Source: MWH-TA3 sp044353905 (GTDB taxonomy: Bacteria > Actinomycetota > Actinomycetes > Actinomycetales > Microbacteriaceae). From it: 13,855 bases of DNA. Positions 7,518 to 13,855 of this stretch are shown piece by piece (the stretch's first letter is position 1; every line of letters starts with the position of its first letter). The translations under genes were made by a program, and so were the position numbers. The stretch covers positions 1 through 13,855 of the forward strand of contig JBILBA010000027.1 in assembly GCA_044353905.1 (NCBI GenBank), given 5' to 3'. Below the pieces are notes generated by a model. That model was not told where the DNA came from. It was given only the letters and a program-made list of their open reading frames with translations, and did no database searches.

Positions 7518-7934
7518 ATGTCCGGATCACGTACAACCCGAAATCGTCACGGTCGGCAAATCCGTTCCGATGTGCGAGGCATTGCGGCGATTGGAACGGG
7601 CGGCCGAAACACGAGTTTCGCGGAAATCGCGAAGGACGTCGTCAACTATCTGTGCGACGTTCAACCGACGTTGATGCACGAAATCCAAGTCGAGATGACT
7701 CTGTTACCCAGCGCGGAACGAGCCGACGGGGTACCTCGTCGGTGGACGGCAATTCGAAGCGAACGCCGAGTAATCCTCTATCGGCTTCCCATCGAACGCG
7801 GCTCCAAACTTCACCGCGAGGACGATTGGCACCGACGCAACAACATCGAAACGATTGTTATCGAGGCGATTGCCGACCTCATCGATATCGATCCTTACGA
7901 ACTAGCTCCGAACCGCTATTTTCCTCACGCCTAG
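7518..7934 (+). CDS. Metallopeptidase-family (zincin-like, PF06262-type) protein without HExxH
   Basis: This 138-residue protein resembles the small 'metallopeptidase family' proteins found between whiB and manB in Actinobacteria. The match rests on the basic N-terminus, the central RRVILYRLPIER segment (83-94) and the C-terminal helix with VIEAIADLIDIDPYEL (114-129). PF06262 members elsewhere carry HExxH in that helix; here the aligned residues are I115, E116 and A119, so both zinc-binding histidines are missing and proteolysis is unlikely. To my knowledge actinobacterial members commonly show this (for example VVEQVAELLGLDP). No signal peptide or membrane segment is seen, so it should be cytoplasmic. 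It is the only complete gene on the plus strand, starts without a ribosome binding site behind a TAGGCT box, and ends in a CTAG shared with the convergent DUF5719 gene. True function unknown. Confidence 0.8.
   Translation: MSGSRTTRNRHGRQIRSDVRGIAAIGTGGRNTSFAEIAKDVVNYLCDVQPTLMHEIQVEMTLLPSAERADGVPRRWTAIRSERRVILYRLPIERGSKLHREDDWHRRNNIETIVIEAIADLIDIDPYELAPNRYFPHA
7931..7934. other. CTAG shared by two convergent stop codons
   Basis: The palindrome CTAG supplies TAG to the plus-strand zincin-like gene (7932-7934) and TAG to the minus-strand DUF5719 gene (7931-7933). There is no intergenic space and no hairpin with a T-tract nearby, so each transcript must run into the other gene before ending. Confidence 0.85.
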
Positions 7935-9289
7935 CCGTGGACAATAACGACACTGCCCGCGCCCGTGGGTGCCGTCAAGCCGCGTAGCGTCGCGATTCCA
8001 TCCTTAGTCGACACGAATACCGTGTTCGATATCGGTGAGTTCGACACCACAATCAGAATCCCCTGCCCCACGGGTTTCAGCAGGGAGCCATTTGCGGGAA
8101 CGACAAGTTCCAGGCTCAGGTCTCCGTTCACGACCGTGACGGTGGCGTCGGTCGACTCGAAATTTGTCAGTCCGAGTGACGCGCCACCGGGCACCAGCAT
8201 CGATGCGATACCGGTTTGCGCGGGTGCGGCACTGGCCCAGGCAATGTCTGTTATTCCGGTCCCCGCATCGTGAAAGCCGACCCGAGCCGCCGCGACGATT
8301 GGCTGGTCTGACTCAACCGAGACCGCCCAATCGCCTGCGCTCAATTCGGTTATCGGAATGTCAAAAGTTGAGCCGGCTGGAATGGACGCCGTGACGACCT
8401 GGGAGTCCCCCTCGGCGTAGGGGTCAAGTGTGATGGTGATTGTTGCGTCGGTTTCGCCCGGCGCGAGAAAGCGCAGTGAGGCAACGACATCGTTGTACGA
8501 CGGATCGACCAGAAGCGGACCGATCGATTCCTCGGACGGAACGCGAAGCGCGGGGAACGAGACCGATGTGGTCGGCGCTGCGACGGGACCGATGCGATCC
8601 AGTCCCCCCGGCACGAGCCCTCTGACGACAGTGGTTTGGAGAGTCGCCCACACAGCCGCTCCGCTACTCACGAGATGTATGGCGGGGGACGCATCGTCGG
8701 GGGCGAAACCCGCGAGGGAATAGGACCGTTGCGATTTCGCTGGGACGACAATCCCTTGAGAACCCGGTGCGTCCACTTTTCCCGTCGAACCCCAAATCTC
8801 GAGATCGATTCGTGCTTCGACGTCACTCCCGTTGGAAATCGTGACGATGGAGTCCCGACCTGTCGTCGTGCTGCCGCCGATCAGCCACTGGTCATTCAGT
8901 GGATCACCACATTCTGTTGCGAGATAGCCGGCGGCGAATTCAGAACTGACGGAATCGTATTCGATTGCCGCAACGCGGAGCGGATCACCCGAATTGGTGA
9001 CGACGGAACCGTTCGTCGTCGAATCCATCGTGAGTTCTGCCGTGACGTCCCCACCGAACAGGACCCGAGTCGTGTCACTGATCCCCGAGATCGTCGCTGA
9101 ATCCCCGACATATCCGACAACGTCGCCCGAACACAGAATGCTCCGCGTAACAGACTCGGGCGACACCACGGTTGTCAGAGGCGCGATTCCGGTCGACAGC
9201 GGGGTCGGAATAAAGGCAACCGCATACGCCGAGAATCCCAGTGCGCCGAGGCCGGCCGCACCGACCGTGATCTTGCTAAGAATGCTCAT
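7931..9289 (-). CDS. DUF5719 family membrane-anchored extracytoplasmic protein
   Basis: This 452-residue protein has an N-terminal hydrophobic segment at about 8-28, reading as a signal anchor or signal peptide, followed by a large beta-rich, Ser/Thr/Val/Gly-rich extracytoplasmic region with no further membrane segment. Two cysteines, C53 (SILCSGDV) and C126 (ATECGDP), could form a disulfide. The repeated beta-sandwich look and the position after the whiB-linked glycosyltransferase fit DUF5719, a family without a known function. I chose ATG 9289 over TTG 9295 because the AGAGG ribosome binding site is about 8 nt from the ATG but touches the TTG. The start overlaps the glycosyltransferase gene by 14 nt, so the two are probably translationally coupled and work together outside the cell. 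Its stop shares CTAG with the convergent gene. Confidence 0.8.
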   Translation of the reverse strand: MSILSKITVGAAGLGALGFSAYAVAFIPTPLSTGIAPLTTVVSPESVTRSILCSGDVVGYVGDSATISGISDTTRVLFGGDVTAELTMDSTTNGSVVTNSGDPLRVAAIEYDSVSSEFAAGYLATECGDPLNDQWLIGGSTTTGRDSIVTISNGSDVEARIDLEIWGSTGKVDAPGSQGIVVPAKSQRSYSLAGFAPDDASPAIHLVSSGAAVWATLQTTVVRGLVPGGLDRIGPVAAPTTSVSFPALRVPSEESIGPLLVDPSYNDVVASLRFLAPGETDATITITLDPYAEGDSQVVTASIPAGSTFDIPITELSAGDWAVSVESDQPIVAAARVGFHDAGTGITDIAWASAAPAQTGIASMLVPGGASLGLTNFESTDATVTVVNGDLSLELVVPANGSLLKPVGQGILIVVSNSPISNTVFVSTKDGIATLRGLTAPTGAGSVVIVHG

Positions 9290-11975
9290 CGTCAACCTCT
9301 TCTGTCACGGGCGCGAGGTCGTCCATCACCGGACGGCGGCGTGGCAACGACGTTGGGACCGCGGCGATGAGCGCCACAAGCCCGACGAAACCAAGAATCA
9401 CGCGATACGCCAGGTCCGGGTCACGGTTCACCGGCGTGGTGTCGATCGCTTCATTGACGCGCCAGAGAATCCCCCGGTCAGTCACTCCGACCGAGGTGAT
9501 TCCGGCGTGCGAGGCGATTGCGGAAACCTCGGGCGCGGTCGGCAAGGCCTCGAGCACGATAAATCGGATCCCCGCTTCAGAAACTGCCGCGGCAACATCG
9601 AAGCCACTCTCGACCACGAGGTTAGCGGCCAGTTCGGCGATTGCCTGCTCGTTTTCCGCCAACACCGCTCGCGTTGCCGCCGCGGCGGTCCAATCAACGA
9701 GAGTCACTCCCGAATCTCGTTGTAACTCGCTACGGATGCCCTCGGTCGTCGGGGTCAGAATGAGAGTTGCGCCGCCCGGGTGAGCAGTGGATTCGGCCTC
9801 TACATAGGCCGGGAGGGTCCTTACCGTTGTTTGGCTGACGAGCGCGAGTCCCGCGGCGACGGCGGTGAGTGGGACGAAACCTACCGCTGCGATCACGGCG
9901 ACCGCGATTGGAGCGAGGAAACCGGCGGCGAAGCGAATCGCGCTGATTGTGACGGCCGCACCACCGAGAAGCCCGAACCACACCACGTCGTAGAGGGGTC
10001 CGGGGAACAACCCGACCGGTTGCCCGTCAGCCGTGGCCAGAGTGAGCGAACCCAGTCCCGCCCAGGTCACGAGTGCGGTCGCCCCCAGAATCAAGAGAGC
10101 GCCAACGCGCGGGTTGTCCGCAACCACCACCGCGATTACCGTCAGTGCGAGACACACGATGACCACGACAAAGGCTGCGAGAGTGGCAATCTCGGTCTCG
10201 ACGCCGGGGAAACTCGGCGTCGTCGGCCACAGCGTGAGTGACATGAGTCCGTGTGGCGCTGCTGTCGGGAAGGGCACGCCGCGGTCCGCGAAGTACGCAA
10301 TCGGGTTCGTGATGGACGCGATGATTCGCGGCCACTCGAACGCCAACGCCGGCGCCAGCGTGAACAACGCGCCCAGTGAACCGGTAACGGCACGAATCAC
10401 AATGGCGACAACGATGACGGGCGCGAGGGCCGGAACCGAAACCCACACAATCGCAGCGAGAATCGACGCCCAGCCGAGCGAAAGGACGGTGGACCCAGAG
10501 ATTGCTCGGGCGAAGAGTGGCAATGCGATGTGTGCGAGTACCGCGGTGATTCGCCCCTCAGAGATCGCGCCGTGCAGCGTGGGCAGAAGCGCCCAGCCCG
10601 CGCCGACCACGATTGCGGCGCGCGAGTTGGTCGTCAGTATTCCGGATCCGACATAACCCGCGACGAACGACATCGGCACCGCGAGAGTGAACAGTGTCAC
10701 GACCACGAGATTGGGGTTCCACCACGTGAGAGAACCCAGAATTCCCATCAGCGCCGCGAATCCGTCGGGGGCTGCGGTGATTCCGCCCGCGACGTCACTC
10801 CAGGTTGCGCCGATTGCATCGAACGCTTCGGTGACGGAAGCGGGCATCGGAACCAACGCTCCTCCGGACAGTGCGGTGGCCCCCAGGAAACGGCCGCCCA
10901 GAACAAACCCGAGCACCGTGGCGAACGCGGTCAACCACATCGCGGTCGCACGGAACTCAAGACGAGGAGTGTCGTCGGCCGCTTCCCGAATCGCACGTTC
11001 CTCGTCCCGCTGCATCGCTCGACGGTGTCGAAGGTCGGACGGCGACACGAACAGACGGGCGCCGTCCACACGATTCGTCGACGTCGCCCGATACGCGCGA
11101 CGCGATCGAGCGATTGAGCCGACGTCGAGAGCACCCGAAACCGCCCCTCGCCATTCACCGAAGGGGTTCGCGCGCTTGCGAACGAAACGCCCACAACCTC
11201 GAAGCAATGACCCACAAATCAACCCGAGCGCGAGAAACGGTTGGGCCGCGGGTGGTCCGTAAACCAACACCCTGTGGGCGCGAGCACGTGCTTCTTCACG
11301 TTCTTCTTGCGAGTCGGTGACCACCCCCGCGAGCGCTTCGAAGGACGTGGCGGCCGTGTCAATCACCGCAGCCGGTGCCACCTCGACGAGCCAGCCGGCA
11401 CTTCGGGCCCGATAACAGAAATCCAGTGCTCCGCCCAGGGCTGGGAGGGCTGGATCAAAACCGTTCAACGCAGTCCACACCGAACGGCGAACGAGCATGC
11501 CGGCCTCTCCGACCGCGAGGACGTCACTGGTTCGGTCGAATTGAGCCTGGTCCAGTTCTCGTCCGGCGATCTGCACCGCGTAACCCGATCGGGTCATGGA
11601 TTCGCCCATTTCCCGGATCGTGACCGGAGAGTCCGCGTCCATCTGTTTTGGGCCGACCACACCGACGGACGGTGACGTGTCGAGAATCGATGCAAGCGCG
11701 GCGAATGCGCCCGGTCGGACACTGGTGTCGTCACGAAGAATCCAGATGGTTTCGGCAGTGGAGTCCATCACGGCGCGATCCACAGCGTGAGACAGCGAGA
11801 GAGTCGATGACCCGACGATTTCACTCTGTCCGTTGAGGGAAACGGAATCGCCGGTGAGGTTAACCACCGTCACTGTGCCGGGAACCTTGTCCGCAGCCAG
11901 CGCCGCCAGTGTCTTCGAGAGTCGTTCGGGGTGCCGACGTGTCACCACGACAACCGCGAGTGAGTCGCGAATCAC
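9276..11975 (-). CDS. GT2-type glycosyltransferase fused to a polytopic membrane region (899 aa)
   Basis: Residues 1-215 form a GT-A fold of the GT2 family: VVVVTRRHPERL at the N-terminus, the acidic ILRDDTSVRPGAF (DXD-like, D82/D83), GVVGPKQ, and the segment PALGGALDFCYRARSAGW (175-194). A basic cytoplasmic stretch (about 260-340) leads to roughly ten or more membrane helices starting near 344. An extracytoplasmic domain of about 720-850 (LPAYVEAEST ... GIRFIVL ... GILWRVN), a final helix at about 857-875 and an acidic tail follow. Actinobacteria encode such proteins next to whiB; donor and acceptor are unknown, and an envelope polysaccharide is the natural guess. Where relatives carry two acidic residues before the LDF/IDF motif, this protein has glycines, so GT-A activity is doubtful. 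The membrane part with its extracytoplasmic domain resembles GT-C enzymes. The start is GTG 11975, with GAGGAG 8-9 nt upstream and 19 nt after whiB. Confidence 0.85.
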   Translation of the reverse strand: MIRDSLAVVVVTRRHPERLSKTLAALAADKVPGTVTVVNLTGDSVSLNGQSEIVGSSTLSLSHAVDRAVMDSTAETIWILRDDTSVRPGAFAALASILDTSPSVGVVGPKQMDADSPVTIREMGESMTRSGYAVQIAGRELDQAQFDRTSDVLAVGEAGMLVRRSVWTALNGFDPALPALGGALDFCYRARSAGWLVEVAPAAVIDTAATSFEALAGVVTDSQEEREEARARAHRVLVYGPPAAQPFLALGLICGSLLRGCGRFVRKRANPFGEWRGAVSGALDVGSIARSRRAYRATSTNRVDGARLFVSPSDLRHRRAMQRDEERAIREAADDTPRLEFRATAMWLTAFATVLGFVLGGRFLGATALSGGALVPMPASVTEAFDAIGATWSDVAGGITAAPDGFAALMGILGSLTWWNPNLVVVTLFTLAVPMSFVAGYVGSGILTTNSRAAIVVGAGWALLPTLHGAISEGRITAVLAHIALPLFARAISGSTVLSLGWASILAAIVWVSVPALAPVIVVAIVIRAVTGSLGALFTLAPALAFEWPRIIASITNPIAYFADRGVPFPTAAPHGLMSLTLWPTTPSFPGVETEIATLAAFVVVIVCLALTVIAVVVADNPRVGALLILGATALVTWAGLGSLTLATADGQPVGLFPGPLYDVVWFGLLGGAAVTISAIRFAAGFLAPIAVAVIAAVGFVPLTAVAAGLALVSQTTVRTLPAYVEAESTAHPGGATLILTPTTEGIRSELQRDSGVTLVDWTAAAATRAVLAENEQAIAELAANLVVESGFDVAAAVSEAGIRFIVLEALPTAPEVSAIASHAGITSVGVTDRGILWRVNEAIDTTPVNRDPDLAYRVILGFVGLVALIAAVPTSLPRRRPVMDDLAPVTEEVDDEHS

Positions 11976-11994
11976 CGAACCGACTCCTCAGGCC

Positions 11995-12306
11995 TTAAGC
12001 GCGGCGGCGGTATTTGCGGCGCTCGCGCTCCGACAGTCCACCCCAGATACCGAACCGCTCGTCATTGGCGAGAGCGTATTCGAGGCACTCCGTTTTCACG
12101 GTGCATTCCGCGCAAATTCGTTTTGCGTCGCGGGTGGATCCGCCCTTCTCAGGGAAAAAGGCTTCGGGATCAGTCTGGGTGCAGAGCGCATCGGCTTGCC
12201 ACGAGAGCGGGTTGTCGTCGCCGACGGCATTGCCGGTTCCGATGACTCCCAGTCGAAGTGGATCGATCGCCCAGTCTCCGGGGACGTCATTGCGATATTC
12301 AGTCAT
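11995..12306 (-). CDS. whiB2: WhiB-family iron-sulfur transcriptional regulator (WhiB2/WhmD type)
   Basis: This 103-residue WhiB-like protein binds a [4Fe-4S] cluster through C42, C65, C68 and C74 (spacing CX22CX2CX5C). The family turn GIWGG is at 86-90 and the basic C-terminus RERRKYRRRA acts in DNA contact. WhiB-like proteins act with the principal sigma factor rather than alone. The position beside the large glycosyltransferase, DUF5719, the zincin-like gene and manA/manB is that of Streptomyces whiB and Mycobacterium whiB2/whmD, which control sporulation septation and cell division; the paralogue assignment rests on this context. ATG 12306 has GGAGG about 10 nt upstream, a slightly long spacing. 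A near-consensus promoter lies in the 67-nt gap after manA, so it can be transcribed independently of manA, probably with the glycosyltransferase and DUF5719 genes. Confidence 0.93.
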   Translation of the reverse strand: MTEYRNDVPGDWAIDPLRLGVIGTGNAVGDDNPLSWQADALCTQTDPEAFFPEKGGSTRDAKRICAECTVKTECLEYALANDERFGIWGGLSERERRKYRRRA

Positions 12307-12326
12307 GACGGGATTTCCTCCAATTG

Positions 12327-12341
12327 GGTGTTCAAGACACC
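12327..12341. repeat. Inverted repeat GGTGT-N5-ACACC at the predicted whiB transcription start
   Basis: Perfect 5-bp arms (12327-12331 and 12337-12341) flank a 5-nt spacer. The repeat begins just downstream of the whiB -10 box and covers the predicted start point, where a bound protein would block the polymerase. It contains GACAC (12336-12340), the core reported for Streptomyces WhiA sites. An operator role is inference, and short repeats like this also arise by chance. Confidence 0.35.
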
Positions 12342-12343
12342 TA

Positions 12344-12372
12344 ATTACACCGTTGTTATTCCCAATAGTCAA
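12344..12372 (-). promoter_or_regulatory. Near-consensus housekeeping promoter of whiB
   Basis: On the minus strand, TTGACT (12367-12372, 5 of 6 to TTGACA) and TGTAAT (12344-12349, 5 of 6 to TATAAT) are separated by exactly 17 nt. The -35 begins 2 nt after the manA stop. The predicted start near 12337 leaves a leader of about 30 nt containing the whiB ribosome binding site. This is the best sigma-70-type promoter in the window, and the gap is visibly AT-richer than its surroundings. Confidence 0.7.
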
Positions 12373-12373
12373 G

Positions 12374-13531
12374 TTACGATTTGGGGAAATTTCGTGTAGG
12401 ACGGTGTGCCACGAAAACCCGACCGTGCCCGCTGACCCGGTGCAGCGTCTCTTTCGCGTCAATGAAAACCGAACCGCCCCGTGCAAGACCGTATTCAGCG
12501 TCGGTGTGCAGCACGGGATCCCCCTCCACCGCAATCGCGATAGCAGGCCCGGTTATCGCGACGCGAACATCGGCGTCTGCCTTGATCTCGGTCAGGATGA
12601 AATCGTCAAGGCCCGGATCGAATGCCCGCACGCCCTTCGACTCCGTCGCGATGAGTCGTGGCTCGTCGAGTTCGCGAAAATCGAGAATGGCCAAAAGCTC
12701 GGCGACATCGATGTGTTTTGCCGTGAGGCCGCCGCGCAGCACATTGTCACTCGCGGCCATCACCTCGATTCCGAGACCGTGGAGGTAGGCGTGAATGTTT
12801 CCCGCCGGCAAGAACAGCGCCTCGCCTGGGCGCAACACCACGTGGTTCAGCAACAACGAGAGCGCCACTCCGGGATCGGCGGGGAAATGATTCGACAACA
12901 TCCGCGCCGTCTCGAGGGCATCGTCGATGACCGCGTCAGTCGTCGCACGGATGCCCGCCGATAACGCCCCGACGAGTTCGTTTACCCCGGCACCGCGAGT
13001 CAGAATCCACTCAACCGCGGAGTCAAGTCCTGTGGACACGGCGCGTGCCAATTCAAACGAACCGGGGACGTCCTGACGGACGAGCTCGGTGATGATGGCG
13101 GTGCGCTGGCCACTCGACCGAAACCCACACAACGCGGAAAAGTCGGTGAGCGCGACAAGCACTTCGGGTTTGTGATTGGCGTCTCGGTAGTTTCGATTCG
13201 GAGCATCGGGAGCGAGCCCCGCCGCGTTCTCGAGGGCAAACCCCCGCTCTGCTTGTGAACGGGTCGGATGTGCCTGAATGGACAGTGGCAAATCCGCCGC
13301 CAAAATCTTGAGAAGGAACGGCAGCGGCCCGGTTCCAAAGCGCTCAGGGTGCGACTCTCCCCACTCGATGAGCGACTGACCCGTCTCTTTGACGCGAGCG
13401 GGGCATGCCGGGTGGTCACCGAGCCAGAGTTCCGCTTCCGGTGCGCCCGACGGGGTTGAACCGAGCAGATTCGAAATCGCCGAGGTCGAACCCCACGCAT
13501 AGTCACGCGGGGTATTCACAATCTCGAACAC
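12374..13531 (-). CDS. manA: Mannose-6-phosphate isomerase, class I
   Basis: This 385-residue zinc enzyme interconverts fructose-6-P and mannose-6-P, feeding ManB and GDP-mannose synthesis. Type I features are clear: N-terminal NTPRDYAWGS, PFLLKILAADLPLSIQAHP with zinc ligands Q86 and H88, NHKPEVLVAL with E123, FLPAGNIHAYLHG with H247, and the catalytic arginine R266 in NVLRGGLTAKH. Length is normal. The start is GTG 13531, with GGAGGTG about 5 nt upstream. The gene is divergent from the membrane protein at 13569, and only 37 nt separate the two starts, so its own promoter must overlap the other gene; I see no convincing -10. The stop TAA is 2 nt from the -35 of whiB. Confidence 0.95.
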   Translation of the reverse strand: MFEIVNTPRDYAWGSTSAISNLLGSTPSGAPEAELWLGDHPACPARVKETGQSLIEWGESHPERFGTGPLPFLLKILAADLPLSIQAHPTRSQAERGFALENAAGLAPDAPNRNYRDANHKPEVLVALTDFSALCGFRSSGQRTAIITELVRQDVPGSFELARAVSTGLDSAVEWILTRGAGVNELVGALSAGIRATTDAVIDDALETARMLSNHFPADPGVALSLLLNHVVLRPGEALFLPAGNIHAYLHGLGIEVMAASDNVLRGGLTAKHIDVAELLAILDFRELDEPRLIATESKGVRAFDPGLDDFILTEIKADADVRVAITGPAIAIAVEGDPVLHTDAEYGLARGGSVFIDAKETLHRVSGHGRVFVAHRPTRNFPKS

Positions 13532-13554
13532 TGCAACACCTCCACGTCGCTCAC

Positions 13555-13560
13555 TAGGCT
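13555..13560 (+). promoter_or_regulatory. -10 box TAGGCT, probable leaderless promoter for the membrane protein gene
   Basis: The same hexamer as at 7506-7511 ends 8 nt before GTG 13569. An 18-nt spacing gives CTGCAA (13531-13536) as a partial -35. No ribosome binding site precedes the GTG, and the in-frame TAG at 13560-13562 rules out an earlier start. A leaderless transcript starting at the GTG fits best. Confidence 0.5.
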
Positions 13561-13568
13561 AGTGTCCC

Positions 13569-13855
13569 GTGGCTCAATTTATTGCGAAGAAACCCGTAAT
13601 GGTGGCAATCCTTACACTTCTTTTCGCTGGAGATTTCTTTCGTAACGCGCTCACCGTTCCGGTCTGGGCGATCCTCGTCATCCTCGCGACGGTGTGGTCG
13701 ATCGTCGTCATCATCACCAACCGGGTGACCTGGCGAGCGCTGCCAACACCGCTGCTCGCACTTCTGGTCTGGTGGGCTGTGAGTCTCGTCTGGTCCCCGT
13801 ATGCGGGAACTTCCCTGCTGATGTTGGTCAGTGCGCTGATGGGGGTCCTCTTCGC
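13569..13855 (+). CDS. Polytopic membrane protein, possibly O-antigen ligase family (N-terminal 95 residues, cut by window edge)
   Basis: From GTG 13569 the frame reads MAQFIAKKPVMVAILTLLFA and stays open to the window end. The visible 95 residues contain a short basic start, hydrophobic segments at about 9-20, 30-48 and 58-74, and another beginning near 81. The pattern of short helices with a WWAVSLVWSPYAGTS-type loop resembles the start of Wzy/O-antigen-ligase-like proteins, where a 'WSP' loop after an early helix is common. The identity is tentative because the diagnostic large periplasmic loop is outside the window. If correct, it would polymerise or ligate envelope glycans, in keeping with manA next door. 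An alternative start is the ATG at codon 11 (13599), also without a clear ribosome binding site. Confidence 0.6.
   Translation, partial: MAQFIAKKPVMVAILTLLFAGDFFRNALTVPVWAILVILATVWSIVVIITNRVTWRALPTPLLALLVWWAVSLVWSPYAGTSLLMLVSALMGVLF

Noticed and set aside
10033..10656. 207-codon plus-strand frame antisense to the glycosyltransferase membrane region
   Set aside because: Low-complexity Ala/Thr/Arg translation mirrors the Val/Ala/Gly codons of the membrane helices; no start signal.
12345..12380. Possible MtrA box (GTAAC-like element upstream of whiB)
   Set aside because: Only one GTAAC with a degenerate ATAAC partner at irregular spacing; the direct-repeat structure needed for MtrA is not convincing.
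1..13855. Mobile elements, CRISPR arrays, tRNA/rRNA genes, toxin-antitoxin or defence genes
   Set aside because: No transposase, integrase, repeat-spacer pattern, tRNA-like cloverleaf or defence domain seen. Composition is even throughout, apart from the short AT-rich whiB upstream gap.

Overview
The window is a gene-dense stretch of actinobacterial chromosome. The gene set and order (secA, comF, lpqB, mtrB, mtrA, manB, a zincin-like protein, DUF5719, a large GT2 glycosyltransferase, whiB, manA) match the core envelope and cell-division neighbourhood of Actinobacteria. The moderately high GC, GTG starts, very short gaps and missing neighbours suggest a small-genome member of Microbacteriaceae, such as an Aquiluna/Rhodoluna/Pontimonas-like bacterium. 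That placement is inference. No mobile element, CRISPR array, tRNA, rRNA or prophage was seen, and no gene-free stretch exceeds 80 bases.

Layout, left to right: 1-1284 (-) is the N-terminal half of SecA, cut by the window edge. 1342-2013 (-) is a ComF-type phosphoribosyltransferase. 2079-5966 (-) is the coupled set mtrA-mtrB-lpqB, read right to left with 4-nt and 8-nt overlaps. 6000-7442 (-) is a phosphomannomutase/phosphoglucomutase 33 nt upstream of mtrA. 7518-7934 (+) is a zincin-like 'metallopeptidase family' protein that lacks the zinc motif. 7931-9289 (-) is a DUF5719 protein overlapping the 899-residue glycosyltransferase at 9276-11975 (-). 11995-12306 (-) is a WhiB2-type iron-sulfur regulator with a near-consensus promoter. 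12374-13531 (-) is mannose-6-phosphate isomerase. 13569 onward (+) is the start of a polytopic membrane protein, possibly O-antigen-ligase-like.

How the genes fit together: ManA and ManB convert fructose-6-P to mannose-1-P, the precursor of GDP-mannose for envelope glycans. The large glycosyltransferase, DUF5719 and the membrane protein at 13569 are plausible users or assemblers of such glycans. MtrAB-LpqB senses envelope and division state, WhiB2 controls division or septation in relatives, and SecA exports the extracytoplasmic components. The window therefore reads as an envelope-biogenesis and division-control cluster, not as an accessory island.

I found no clearly undescribed system. The points most worth a second look are the missing acidic catalytic residue in the glycosyltransferase, the missing HExxH in the zincin-like protein, two plus-strand genes that look leaderless behind identical TAGGCT boxes, a palindrome at the predicted whiB transcription start, and several genes expected in this neighbourhood that are absent.
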